Shown here piece by piece: positions 49,358 through 58,063 of a DNA stretch of 64,000 bases. This stretch comes from Algoriphagus terrigena DSM 22685 (lineage in GTDB: Bacteria; Bacteroidota; Bacteroidia; Cytophagales; Cyclobacteriaceae): assembly GCF_000429445.1 (NCBI RefSeq), contig NZ_AUBW01000007.1, forward strand, positions 62,001 through 126,000. The letters run 5' to 3'. Position numbers and translations under genes: made by a program. Below the pieces are notes generated by a model, which made no database searches, was not told the DNA's origin, and worked only from the letters and a program-made list of their open reading frames with translations. Within the stretch, counting starts at the first letter, position 1, and every line of letters starts with the position of its first letter.

Positions 49358-50692
49358 TTATCCGATCAACTTTTTATATGCAGCATCAATTTTCTGAAAA
49401 TCAAACGCTTGGGTTGCTTGGTGCATCTTAGTTTGAATTTCGGTCAAAGACAAATTCCCGATGCTTCCTTCGTGGGTATGGTTGAGCTGATTTTGGTCTG
49501 GCGCAAACTGATCTGCTTCGATTTCATAACCCACTTCCTTGTATGCGTCACGAAAAGGGACTCCTTTCAAAACCAACTCATTGACCACTTCCACCGAGAA
49601 GACATGCTTGTAAAACGAGTCCTGAAGGATGTTCTGACGTATTTTGACGGACTTGAGCATAAAGGTGCTCATAGCTATGCAAGACTTCAGCTTGTCAAAA
49701 GCAGGAAAAATCTCCTCTTTCAGAAGCTGCATATCCCGGTGATAGCCAGTGCTCATATTTGTCAACAAGAAACTCACTGTAGTCGGCACGCCCTGAATCT
49801 GATTGGTTTTGGCACGGATCAGCTCAAAAACATCCGGGTTTTTCTTGTGAGGCATGATGCTGCTTCCGGTAGTCAAATCATCTGGAAAGGAAATAAAAGC
49901 GAAATGCTGATTCATGAACAGACAGACGTCCGTAGCAAGTTTATTAAGGGTTCCGGCGATTCCGGCCATTGCAAACGCCAGTGTCCGTTCAGTCTTGCCA
50001 CGGCTGTTTTGCGCATTGATCACGTTGTGATGCATGTCTGCAAAACCCAAAAGTTCGGTCGTCAAGGTTCGGTTGAGTGGAAAACTTGATCCATATCCTG
50101 CAGCAGAGCCCAGTGGATTCTTATTGCTAAGGTCAAAAGCCGCCTTTAGCAAACCCAAATCTTCTGTCAAGCCTTCGGCAAATGATCCGAACCAAAGCCC
50201 AAAAGAAGATGGCATCGCCAGTTGGGTATGGGTATATCCGGGCATCAAGTCGCCTTTATGTTTTTCAGAAAGCTCGATCAACAAGTCAAACAATTCCTGA
50301 CTTTCCTCCACCAACTCCCGAATAGCTGATCTGTAGAAAAGCTTCAGATCGACCAGAACTTGATCGTTTCGGCTGCGGCCGCTGTGAAGTTTTTTCCCAA
50401 CCTCACCAAAACGCTCCGTGAGCAAAAACTCCACTTGCGAATGCACGTCCTCCACACCGGGAGCGATGCTGAACTTGCCTTCGCTGATCTCCGCATAGAT
50501 TTCCTTCAAGCCTTTTTGTAGAGTCTGATTTTCGGCTGTGGTCAAAAGGCCGATTGTCTCCAGCATTGCCGCGTGAGCCATCGATCCGAGTACATCGAAT
50601 GGAGCGAGAACGATATCGAATTCGGGATCTCTACCGATTGTGAAATGTTCGACTTCCTTTTTGCTGCCGATGTCTTTTTGCCAGAGTTTCAT
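49358..50692 (-). CDS. argH: Argininosuccinate lyase
   Basis: The ATG at 50692 gives 444 residues (MKLWQKDIGSKKEVEHFT). The fumarase-superfamily signature GSSIMPHKKNPDVFELI is complete, as are AHAAMLETIGLL and KLHSGRSRNDQVLVDLKLF. It yields arginine and fumarate, the last step. It is the last gene of the arginine operon, lying 11 bases after the deacylase-like gene. Confidence 0.95.
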   Translation of the reverse strand: MKLWQKDIGSKKEVEHFTIGRDPEFDIVLAPFDVLGSMAHAAMLETIGLLTTAENQTLQKGLKEIYAEISEGKFSIAPGVEDVHSQVEFLLTERFGEVGKKLHSGRSRNDQVLVDLKLFYRSAIRELVEESQELFDLLIELSEKHKGDLMPGYTHTQLAMPSSFGLWFGSFAEGLTEDLGLLKAAFDLSNKNPLGSAAGYGSSFPLNRTLTTELLGFADMHHNVINAQNSRGKTERTLAFAMAGIAGTLNKLATDVCLFMNQHFAFISFPDDLTTGSSIMPHKKNPDVFELIRAKTNQIQGVPTTVSFLLTNMSTGYHRDMQLLKEEIFPAFDKLKSCIAMSTFMLKSVKIRQNILQDSFYKHVFSVEVVNELVLKGVPFRDAYKEVGYEIEADQFAPDQNQLNHTHEGSIGNLSLTEIQTKMHQATQAFDFQKIDAAYKKLIG

Positions 50693-50703
50693 GATCGATT
50701 TCT

Positions 50704-51777
50704 TTAGCTGAGTTCCGCGTACTTGTTGATAATTGAGATGTAGCCCTGTATTCCACTTTTGATTTCCTGCAGGAAGATGAATTCGTCGGGGGTATGTGAC
50801 CGGGCCGAGTCGCCCGGGCCAATCTTGACGGAAGGCCAAGGTATCAAAGCCTGGTCGGAGAGGGTAGGGCTTCCGAACTTTTCGAGTCCCAGCAGTGCCG
50901 CAACGCGATACATCATGTGGCTATCGGGGAGGTGTGAGGACTGCAACCGCATCGATCGCGGCGTGAGGTCTGCCTTCAGTTTGGATTCTAATTCCTGAAA
51001 AGCTTCCTCCAGGGTGTATGCATCGGTCACCCGTACGTCCAGGGTATATTCGCAGAGATCCGGAACTACATTGTGTTGGTGACCTGCCTTGATCACCGTC
51101 GCAGTTACCTTGGTTCTGCCCAAAAAAGGTGAGGATTTGAAAAACACAAAGTTGCGGATTTCATCCAAATCCTCCAGAGCTTGGTAAATGGCATTGACGC
51201 CCTCTTCTCTGGCGGCATGCCCAGCCTTCCCGTGAACCTTGGCATCGATGACCAGGAGGCCCTTTTCCGCAACAGCCAGACGCATCAGAGTCGGTTCACC
51301 TACGATGGCGATTTCCGCTTCAGGAAGTGTAGAGATTATAGAAGAAATCCCATTTATCCCGGAGATTTCTTCCTCGGCTGAGGCGATCATCAGCAGATTG
51401 AAAGGGAGTAGCTTGCCGATGAAGTGACAAAATGTAGCAATCAAACTAACCAACGGGCCTCCTGCGTCGTTGCTTCCCAAGCCGTAAAGTTTCCCGTCTT
51501 CCACGGTCGGAGTAAAAGGATCTTTTGTGTAGCCGTTATTAGGCTTCACTGTGTCATGGTGCGAGTTGAGCCAGACTGTAGGCAAAATCGGATTGTATTC
51601 GCTGGCAAAAGCCCAAACGTTGTTTCCTGATCGAGTGACCGCGACACCCTTGTCAACCAGATAGGCTTCAATCAAATCCGCGGTTTTGTTCTCTTCTTTG
51701 GAAAAGGAAGGGACCGCTATCAACTCTTTCAGCAGCTCGACCGCTTCGGTAAAAAGTAAATCGGGCTTTTCCATCAA
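50704..51777 (-). CDS. M20 metallohydrolase, probable N-acyl-ornithine/citrulline deacylase (argE-like)
   Basis: The protein has 357 residues. The zinc motifs of the M20 family are visible: WLNSHHDTVKPNNG, GLGSNDAGGPL, IASAEEEISGINGI and GEPTLMRLAVAEKG. In this operon it would remove the N-acyl group from acyl-citrulline or acyl-ornithine. Because the carbamoyltransferase is of the N-acyl type, citrulline is the likely product. It overlaps argB by 4 bases. Confidence 0.88.
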   Translation of the reverse strand: MMEKPDLLFTEAVELLKELIAVPSFSKEENKTADLIEAYLVDKGVAVTRSGNNVWAFASEYNPILPTVWLNSHHDTVKPNNGYTKDPFTPTVEDGKLYGLGSNDAGGPLVSLIATFCHFIGKLLPFNLLMIASAEEEISGINGISSIISTLPEAEIAIVGEPTLMRLAVAEKGLLVIDAKVHGKAGHAAREEGVNAIYQALEDLDEIRNFVFFKSSPFLGRTKVTATVIKAGHQHNVVPDLCEYTLDVRVTDAYTLEEAFQELESKLKADLTPRSMRLQSSHLPDSHMMYRVAALLGLEKFGSPTLSDQALIPWPSVKIGPGDSARSHTPDEFIFLQEIKSGIQGYISIINKYAELS

Positions 51778-52574
51778 TAGAGATCGTATCGGTTTCGCTC
51801 GATGATTGTCCCAGAGAGTTTTCCTTTTGCTGCCAAAAGGAGGTTTTCGGCTTTCCCGATCCAGACGTTGTTTACGCCCTTTTCCAAGGCAGCAAAAGCA
51901 TTGTCCAGCTTGGGAATCATGCCGGAGTGGATCACATTTTCTTTGCGGAGCTCAGAGTAGATGTCCTCGTTGATCAGAGGAATGATCGAGCTGTCGTTCT
52001 TCTCGTCTACCAAGACTCCGGCCTTGTTGAAGCAAAAATACAGGTTGACCTGATGCTCAGCTGCGAGACTAGTCGCTAAAGCAGAAGCGATAGAGTCGGC
52101 ATTGGTGTTGAGTAGCTGTCCTTTTTTGTCGTGAGTAATCGCGTTGACTACCGGCTGCAAACCTGCTGTGAGCAAGGCGTCGATCAGCGACGTGTTGACC
52201 GCCTGAATATCCCCGACAAACCCATAGTCGATTCCTTTGACTGGGCGTTTGACGGATCGGATCAGATTACCGTCAGCGCCGGTCATGCCGATGGCATTGA
52301 CCTTGAGCGCCTGGAGCTTAGCGACCAAGTTTTTATTGATCAATCCGGCATAGACCATGGTGACGATATCGAGTGTATCCTTGTCGGTAATCCGGCGTCC
52401 ATCGACCATCTCCGGCATCACGCCCATCGATTCTCCAAATCGGGAAGCCATCACGCCACCACCGTGAACGAGGATTTTGTTGCCGGGGAATTTTGAAAAA
52501 AGCGTCAGAAACTCATCCAACTTCTCGGGGAAGTCAATGACGTTTCCGCCGATCTTAATTATTGAAATCTTCAT
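51774..52574 (-). CDS. argB: N-acetyl/acylglutamate kinase
   Basis: The protein has 266 residues with the amino-acid kinase fold. SIIKIGGNVIDFPEKL, LVHGGGVMASRFGESMG and GADGNLIRSVKR are present; AITHDKKGQLLNTNADSIASALATSLAAE binds nucleotide. It phosphorylates the acylglutamate. The deacylase starts at its stop codon with a 4-base overlap. Confidence 0.95.
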   Translation of the reverse strand: MKISIIKIGGNVIDFPEKLDEFLTLFSKFPGNKILVHGGGVMASRFGESMGVMPEMVDGRRITDKDTLDIVTMVYAGLINKNLVAKLQALKVNAIGMTGADGNLIRSVKRPVKGIDYGFVGDIQAVNTSLIDALLTAGLQPVVNAITHDKKGQLLNTNADSIASALATSLAAEHQVNLYFCFNKAGVLVDEKNDSSIIPLINEDIYSELRKENVIHSGMIPKLDNAFAALEKGVNNVWIGKAENLLLAAKGKLSGTIIERNRYDLY

Positions 52575-52597
52575 AGGTTTGGTGGCTTAAAAAGGTA

Positions 52598-53542
52598 CTA
52601 GCCCAAGATCGTACTGATCACAGCTTGGGCGGCATATATTCTATTTTCTGCCTGCTTTTGTACTAAAGAACGTGCCCCGTCCAGGATTTCGTCTGACAGT
52701 TCAAGATTCCTCCGTACAGGAAGGCAATGCATTACTTTGGCATCCTGGGCATGTTTGAGGTGTTTTTCGGTCAGCATCCAGGCAGGGTCGGTGCTGATGA
52801 TTTTCCCATAGTCGTTGAATCCAGACCAGTTCTTAACATACACAAAATCAGCATCTTTCAGCGCTTCACTTTGATTGTATTCTATCGTCGCGCCTTTGGT
52901 AAATTTCTCGTCCAGTTCGTATCCGGCAGGATGCGTGATCGTCAGGTCATGGCCCATTCCGAGTGTCCATTCAGCAAAACTGTTGGCAACGGCATGAGGA
53001 ATCGCCTTGATATGTGGACCCCAGGTGAGGACTACTTTTGGCTTTCTTTTTTCCATGGAAAACTCACTGATCGTGATCTGATCAGCCAAACTCTGGAGCG
53101 GATGGCGGATTGCAGACTCGAGGCTGATTACCGGCACGCCACAGTATTTCACAAATTGGCCAAATACAAAGTCATTGATATCTTCCTCCCGATTGGTGAG
53201 GGAAGGGAAGGCCCGAATGGCTAAAATATCGAAATAGGATCCCAAAACTCCAGCCGCATCCTTGATGTGCTCGACGGTTCCTTTGTTCATTACAGCGCCC
53301 TCTTTCATTTCCAGTGCCCAGCCTTCCTTGTCCATATTGAGGACGATTGCCTCCATCCCGAGATTTTGCGCCGCAATCTGCGTGCTGACGCGAGTCCTCA
53401 GAGACGGATTCAGAAAGATGCAGCCAACCCTTTTGCCCTGACCTTTTGCAAGGTCAAGGCGGGGATTGGCTTTATAGGCAAGTGCAAGGTCAATCAGTTC
53501 TTGACCAAGTTCTTTGGATTCAAATTGGGTGAAATGCTTCAT
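52598..53542 (-). CDS. N-acyl-ornithine carbamoyltransferase
   Basis: The protein has 314 residues. Instead of the STRTR motif of ornithine carbamoyltransferase it has LNPSLRTRVSTQIA, and the C-terminal MHCLPVRRNLELSDEIL is typical of the N-acetyl- or N-succinyl-ornithine enzymes known in Bacteroides and Xanthomonas. It carbamoylates an N-acyl-ornithine rather than free ornithine. Which acyl group is used cannot be settled from the sequence. Confidence 0.92.
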   Translation of the reverse strand: MKHFTQFESKELGQELIDLALAYKANPRLDLAKGQGKRVGCIFLNPSLRTRVSTQIAAQNLGMEAIVLNMDKEGWALEMKEGAVMNKGTVEHIKDAAGVLGSYFDILAIRAFPSLTNREEDINDFVFGQFVKYCGVPVISLESAIRHPLQSLADQITISEFSMEKRKPKVVLTWGPHIKAIPHAVANSFAEWTLGMGHDLTITHPAGYELDEKFTKGATIEYNQSEALKDADFVYVKNWSGFNDYGKIISTDPAWMLTEKHLKHAQDAKVMHCLPVRRNLELSDEILDGARSLVQKQAENRIYAAQAVISTILG

Positions 53543-53567
53543 TTCAAGTAATTGGGGAGAAAAAGCC

Positions 53568-54701
53568 TTAGCTACCGAGAATTTCTTTTAGGGCGATCAA
53601 GAACGAATTTAGCTGATTCCACTCGACCGACAAAGGTGGAAGGAGTCGGATCGTTTCCTTTTTACCAGCGGAGCCGCAAAACATCTGATACTTTTTCACC
53701 AGTTCAGAGCGTACCGGAGCAGCATCCCGATCCAGGTCAAACCCGATCATCAGGCCCTTTCCGCGAACGTCAATGACCCCTGGGATTAGCTTGAGTTCTG
53801 CGATCAGTTTCTCGCCGAGTTCGAGGGCTTTGGCTTGAAGCTTTTCACTTTCCAAAACTTCCAAAACCGCCAATCCCGCTGCGCAAGCGAGGTGATTGCC
53901 TCCGAAAGTAGTTCCGAGCAAACCGTGACTGGCTTTGAATTCCGGTGAAATCAACAGTCCGCCTACCGGGAAGCCGTTCCCCATTCCTTTGGCCATCGTG
54001 ATCAAATCGGGTGAAACTCCCTTCGCCCATTGAAACGCGAAGAATTTTCCGGTTCGACCGTAGCCGGACTGGACCTCGTCGAGGATCAGTTTGGCTTCAT
54101 ATTTTTTGCAAAGGGAAGAAAGCTCCTGTAGAAAAGCGGCGGAAGGAACCTTGATTCCGCCCACGCCTTGGATGCCCTCAATGATAATTCCAGCAATAGT
54201 ATTCGACTTCAGCACTTCTTCTACAGCATCGAGATCGCCCCAAGGAAGAATATGGAAATCCTCACGTGCGTTGCATGGAGCTATAATCTTTGGATTGTCG
54301 GTCAATGCTACCGCGCCGGAAGTTCTGCCATGAAAGGCTCCTGAGAAAGCGATGAATCCCGGTTTGCCAGTGGCAAAGGATGCCACTTTGATCGCGTTTT
54401 CATTCGCCTCAGCTCCTGAATTAACCAGAAAAAGACTGTAGTCCGGCAAGCCGGAAAGCTCCCCAAGCTTGGCCGCAAATTCCTGTTGAATCGGAATCCG
54501 GACGGAATTGGAATAGAATCCAATCAGGTCAAGCTGATCTTTCAGACGCTTGACGTAGTGAGGATGGGTATGACCAATAGAGATCACGGCATGGCCTCCA
54601 TAGAGATCCAGGTATTCGGTCCCGTTTTCGTCCCAAAGTTTACAGCCTTGGGCTTTGGTCAAAGTGACAGGAATCAGGGGATATACGTCGAATAAATTCA
54701 T
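53568..54701 (-). CDS. argD: N-acetyl/acylornithine aminotransferase
   Basis: The protein has 377 residues, class III aminotransferase. AILDLYGGHAVISIGHTHPH-like start, FLVNSGAEANENAIK, FHGRTSGAVALT, ILDEVQSGYGRTGKFFA and the PLP lysine in LITMAKGMGNGFPVG are all seen. It makes acylornithine from acylglutamate semialdehyde. It lies between argC and the carbamoyltransferase, with a 107-base gap before it that contains an imperfect dyad. Confidence 0.94.
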   Translation of the reverse strand: MNLFDVYPLIPVTLTKAQGCKLWDENGTEYLDLYGGHAVISIGHTHPHYVKRLKDQLDLIGFYSNSVRIPIQQEFAAKLGELSGLPDYSLFLVNSGAEANENAIKVASFATGKPGFIAFSGAFHGRTSGAVALTDNPKIIAPCNAREDFHILPWGDLDAVEEVLKSNTIAGIIIEGIQGVGGIKVPSAAFLQELSSLCKKYEAKLILDEVQSGYGRTGKFFAFQWAKGVSPDLITMAKGMGNGFPVGGLLISPEFKASHGLLGTTFGGNHLACAAGLAVLEVLESEKLQAKALELGEKLIAELKLIPGVIDVRGKGLMIGFDLDRDAAPVRSELVKKYQMFCGSAGKKETIRLLPPLSVEWNQLNSFLIALKEILGS

Positions 54702-54808
54702 GTTGAAGTACGATTTACGAAAGAGGAGATAGGATCGGTCGGATCTATCATCGTCTTTTTTAGTGAAAATGGATTGAAAAAAGCGGAATCAATTGGCTGA
54801 ATCTAAGA

Positions 54809-55777
54809 TCAAAAAGCGATGCTTTTGAGATTCAGCCCGGTCCTCTCTGCCAAACCAAATGCTAGGTTGTAATTCTGTACGGCTTGCCCCGAAGCGCCCT
54901 TTAGCAGGTTGTCAATGGCCGAATAGATCACCAATTGCCCAGCTTCTTTTTGGACGTGAATGATGCATTTGTTGGTATTCACAGCCTGCTTCATGTCGAT
55001 ATCCTGAACGGAAACATGGGTAAATGCCGCATCCTTGTAGAACTCCTGATAGGCTTCCGAAGCTTCGGTTTCAGTTCCTTCGAAAGGAAAATAAGCGGTC
55101 ACCCAGATGCCTCGGGGAAAATTGCCGCGGTAAGGCACAAAAAGCAATTCTGAATCAAAGTCAGCATTCAATTGCTTGAAGGTCTGTTTGATCTCGTTGA
55201 GATGTTGGTGAGTGAAAAGCTTGTAAACAGACATGTTGCTGCTTCGGTAGCTGAAGTGGGACGTCTCACCGAGTTTTTTCCCGGCGCCGGTAGAGCCGGT
55301 GATTCCCGAAATATGTACCGAGCCTTTGGCCCAGCCTTTGGCAATTGCCGGAGCCAATGCCAATTGGATTCCCGTCGCAAAGCAACCGGGATTTGCGATC
55401 TTCTTCGCAGTCTTGATCTTCTCTTTGTTTACTTCCGGAAGTCCGTAAACAAAGCCGTTTGATTCGTTTCTGAAGTCCGTAGAGAGGTCAATAATGACCG
55501 TATCGGGAGAGAAAGGATGTGCCTCCAAAAATCCCTTGGTTTCGCCGTGAGGCAAGCCCAAGAAAACTGCATCCACACCATCTGTTGGCACTTCGTCGGT
55601 AAAAATCAAATCGCAATCACCGATCAGATCCGGATGAACTTGATCGACCCGTTTGCCTTTTTGACTGTTGGAATGCACGCAGACCAGCTCGCAATCAGGA
55701 TGGTGAACCAAGAGGCGAAGTAACTCGCCTCCGGTATATCCTGCTGCGCCGATGATGGCGGTTTTGATCTTAGTCAT
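54809..55777 (-). CDS. argC: N-acetyl/acyl-gamma-glutamyl-phosphate reductase
   Basis: The protein has 322 residues. The nucleotide motif GAAGYTGGELLRLL opens it, and the catalytic Cys is in NPGCFATGIQLAL. HISGITGSTGAGKKLGE and PYRGNFPRGIWVT are family signatures. It reduces the acylglutamyl phosphate. Its start overlaps the argG stop by 8 bases. Confidence 0.95.
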   Translation of the reverse strand: MTKIKTAIIGAAGYTGGELLRLLVHHPDCELVCVHSNSQKGKRVDQVHPDLIGDCDLIFTDEVPTDGVDAVFLGLPHGETKGFLEAHPFSPDTVIIDLSTDFRNESNGFVYGLPEVNKEKIKTAKKIANPGCFATGIQLALAPAIAKGWAKGSVHISGITGSTGAGKKLGETSHFSYRSSNMSVYKLFTHQHLNEIKQTFKQLNADFDSELLFVPYRGNFPRGIWVTAYFPFEGTETEASEAYQEFYKDAAFTHVSVQDIDMKQAVNTNKCIIHVQKEAGQLVIYSAIDNLLKGASGQAVQNYNLAFGLAERTGLNLKSIAF

Positions 55778-56960
55778 GGCTGTTTACTTTGTGGAAGATG
55801 GCGGTTTGATTTCCCAGAATTCGGGTAAAACCTTTCACATCTTCGCCGGTGTAGCCCTTGTTCATCTCACCGTAGCTTCCAAACTTGGAAGACATCAGGT
55901 CATGGTCAGAGATAATTCCCAACAAGGTGAATCGATATGGCTGAAGTAAGACACGAACGTCGCCGCTCACAAACTCCTGTGTGCTGGCTAGAAAAGCTTC
56001 CATATTGCGCATCACCGGATCGAGGTAGTGACCTTCGTGCAGGTGATTTCCGTAGAATTCGGCTTGCTGATTTTTCCAGAACATCTGCCACTTGGTCAGC
56101 GTGTGCTTCTCCAGTAATTGGTGGGCTTTGATGATCACGATTGGTGCTGCAGCTTCGAAGCCAACACGGCCTTTGATCCCGATGATGGTATCTCCGACGT
56201 GGATGTCACGGCCGATGCCGTATGGCGCAGCCAAAGCCTGAACGGCTTGAATCGCATTGACAGGATTTTCAAAAGTCTCGCCGTTTACACCTTTCAGCTC
56301 GCCCTGAACAAAGGTCAATTTAATTTCCTTCGCCTCGGTCTCAGTCACTTGAGTTGGCCAGGCTGATTCCGGCAAAAAGTCAGAAGAAGTCAACGTCTCT
56401 TTTCCTCCCACGGAAGTGCCCCAGATTCCTTTGTTGATGGAGTAGGCAGCTTTCTCGAAGTTCATCTCGACACCGTGCTTTTTCAGGTAGTCGATTTCCT
56501 CCTGACGGGAAAGCTTCAGGTCACGGATAGGAGTGATGATCTCGATATCCGGCACGATGGTCTGGAAGATCATGTCAAACCGAACCTGGTCGTTTCCAGC
56601 TCCGGTCGAGCCGTGGGCGACCGCTTTCGCACCGATAGATTTGGCATATTCTGCCAAAGACTTGGCTTGAAGGATTCTTTCTGCAGAGACAGAAAGGGGA
56701 TAGGTGGCGTTTTTCAGCACATTGCCAAAAACAAGGTACTTGATCACCTCTTGATAGTACGTGTCCAAAACCTCCAGAATATGGAAAGAAGCAACACCAA
56801 GTGTCTTGGCGCGAGCCTCTATAGTCGCTAATTCGTCCTTCGAAAATCCGCCGGTGTTCACAATTACCGCATGGACTTCATAGCCCAGATCTTTGGTCAG
56901 GTGAAGTGCGCAAAAGGTGGTATCCAAGCCCCCACTGTAGGCTAAAACAACTTTTTTCAT
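55770..56960 (-). CDS. argG: Argininosuccinate synthase
   Basis: The ATG at 56960 gives 396 residues starting MKKVVLAYSGGLDTTFCALHL; the longer frame to 57077 is not credible. AYSGGLDTT is the ATP pyrophosphatase loop, and AHGSTGAGNDQVRFD is the substrate motif. It joins citrulline and aspartate. It follows the GNAT gene by 34 bases and precedes argC with an overlap. Confidence 0.95.
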   Translation of the reverse strand: MKKVVLAYSGGLDTTFCALHLTKDLGYEVHAVIVNTGGFSKDELATIEARAKTLGVASFHILEVLDTYYQEVIKYLVFGNVLKNATYPLSVSAERILQAKSLAEYAKSIGAKAVAHGSTGAGNDQVRFDMIFQTIVPDIEIITPIRDLKLSRQEEIDYLKKHGVEMNFEKAAYSINKGIWGTSVGGKETLTSSDFLPESAWPTQVTETEAKEIKLTFVQGELKGVNGETFENPVNAIQAVQALAAPYGIGRDIHVGDTIIGIKGRVGFEAAAPIVIIKAHQLLEKHTLTKWQMFWKNQQAEFYGNHLHEGHYLDPVMRNMEAFLASTQEFVSGDVRVLLQPYRFTLLGIISDHDLMSSKFGSYGEMNKGYTGEDVKGFTRILGNQTAIFHKVNSHD

Positions 56961-56994
56961 AGCGTTGATTAGGTTTATTTCCTGCGGAAATAGA

Positions 56995-57678
56995 TTAGAG
57001 GAAAATGCTCTTGACCGAATCCTTGGATTTGGTAAGCTTGAGCATGACATATTTTTTAAGACTGACCCATCGGTCAAAGAGTTTCAGATCTTTTTTGAAA
57101 TCATCTCTCAAAGCTAAGTCTTCTGTGTGGTTCTTTTTAGCCTGCGGGTCATAAAGCATGGCTGTGCAGATGCAGTTCTGACGGTTTTTGGACATCAGAA
57201 TCTCATAATTCACACAGCTTTGGCAGCCTTTCCAGAACTCCTGATCATCGGTCAAGTCGGAATAGGAGACGGGGATGTAGCCGAGTTCCGAGTTGATCTT
57301 CATCACTGCGGCACCGGTCGTCAAGCCGAAAATCTTGGAATCAGGGTATTTCTTTCTGCTGAGTTTAAAGATTTCCTGTTTGATTTTACGTGCCAAGCCG
57401 TACTTTCTGAATTCCGGAGAAACGATCAAACCTGAGTTGGCGACATATTTTCCATGCCCCCAAGCCTCGATGTAGCAGAATCCTGCCCATCTGCCATCGG
57501 TCGTCAATGCGATCACGGCCTTTCCTTCCTCCATCTTGGTTTCGATGTAAGCGGGACTTCGTTTCGCAATGCCGGTGCCTCGGGCTTTGGCGGAACTTTC
57601 CATCTCTTCGGTGATCTGAGAGGAGTAAGCCTTGTGAGAGGAGTCGGCTACAATGATTTTGAAAGAGATTTCTTCCAT
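56995..57678 (-). CDS. GNAT-family acyltransferase, probable first enzyme of arginine synthesis
   Basis: The protein has 227 residues with the GNAT fold: KMEEGKAVIALTTDGRWAGFCYIEAWG, SGLIVSPEFRKYGLARKIKQEIFKLSRKKYPDSKIFGLTTG (acetyl-CoA-binding A motif) and SELGYIPVSYSDL. A second half with CQSCVNYEIL is less typical. It is the first gene of the operon, and no other N-acylglutamate synthase (argA or argJ) is present, so it may acylate glutamate. The link is inference from position; the acyl donor is unknown. Confidence 0.78.
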   Translation of the reverse strand: MEEISFKIIVADSSHKAYSSQITEEMESSAKARGTGIAKRSPAYIETKMEEGKAVIALTTDGRWAGFCYIEAWGHGKYVANSGLIVSPEFRKYGLARKIKQEIFKLSRKKYPDSKIFGLTTGAAVMKINSELGYIPVSYSDLTDDQEFWKGCQSCVNYEILMSKNRQNCICTAMLYDPQAKKNHTEDLALRDDFKKDLKLFDRWVSLKKYVMLKLTKSKDSVKSIFL

Positions 57679-57755
57679 GAAAATTGCATGAGGTTACTTC
57701 AGTTTGTCTGAAGAGGTGGATAAGAAATATTGAATTGAGCGATTAGGCGAGATGA

Positions 57756-57773
57756 GTCCGCCAGGAGGCGGAC
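57756..57773. repeat. Perfect 7-bp palindrome GTCCGCC/GGCGGAC
   Basis: The two 7-base arms surround AGGA, making a GC-rich hairpin in either strand. It is about 78 bases upstream of the GNAT start on the minus strand. The absence of T after it argues against a terminator. Confidence 0.5.
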
Positions 57774-57783
57774 AGAAAATAAC

Positions 57784-57812
57784 ATAGGGTCAAACCCTAT
57801 AGGTAAACCTAT
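57784..57812. repeat. Two overlapping dyads that share an arm
   Basis: ATAGGGT-CAA-ACCCTAT (57784-57800) and ATAGGT-AA-ACCTAT (57799-57812) overlap by two bases. They could form alternative hairpins in the leader RNA of the arginine operon or be protein sites. No further evidence is available. Confidence 0.4.
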
Positions 57813-58063
57813 CTCTCCTCAAGGGAGTAAAAAATGGCATAGCAACACTCACAAGTGTCACTTGGGTGACAGCTGGGAATTTTTGCGCTATGGAGATATT
57901 CTTTGTCATGCGAATCAGGTCGCAAATGTCATACCTGAGTAAATGAATTGCAAGAAAATTGTGTAAAAATTTACTGACCTCAACTGTTCCTCCTGCGGCC
58001 AAAGTTTAAACTTCCTTTAATTCCAGCGAAAGACTATTCACCAAATTTAATTTGGTAGCAAAA

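Larger units (their letters stand above)
57679..58063. other. Palindrome-rich intergenic region
   Basis: This 385-base spacer separates the start of the arg operon from the 3' end of a PLP-enzyme gene. Its dyads are GTCCGCC/GGCGGAC (57756-57773), ATAGGGT/ACCCTAT (57784-57800), overlapping ATAGGT/ACCTAT (57799-57812), and GTCAC/GTGAC near 57865. The minus-strand frame through it (57790-58002) shows no protein-like features. The arg promoter could lie here, but no TAnnTTTG element was identified. Confidence 0.5.

Noticed and set aside
57790..58002. A 70-codon minus-strand frame in the spacer before the arg operon
   Set aside because: It has no protein motif, ends within the palindromes and would include them; palindromes explain the region better.
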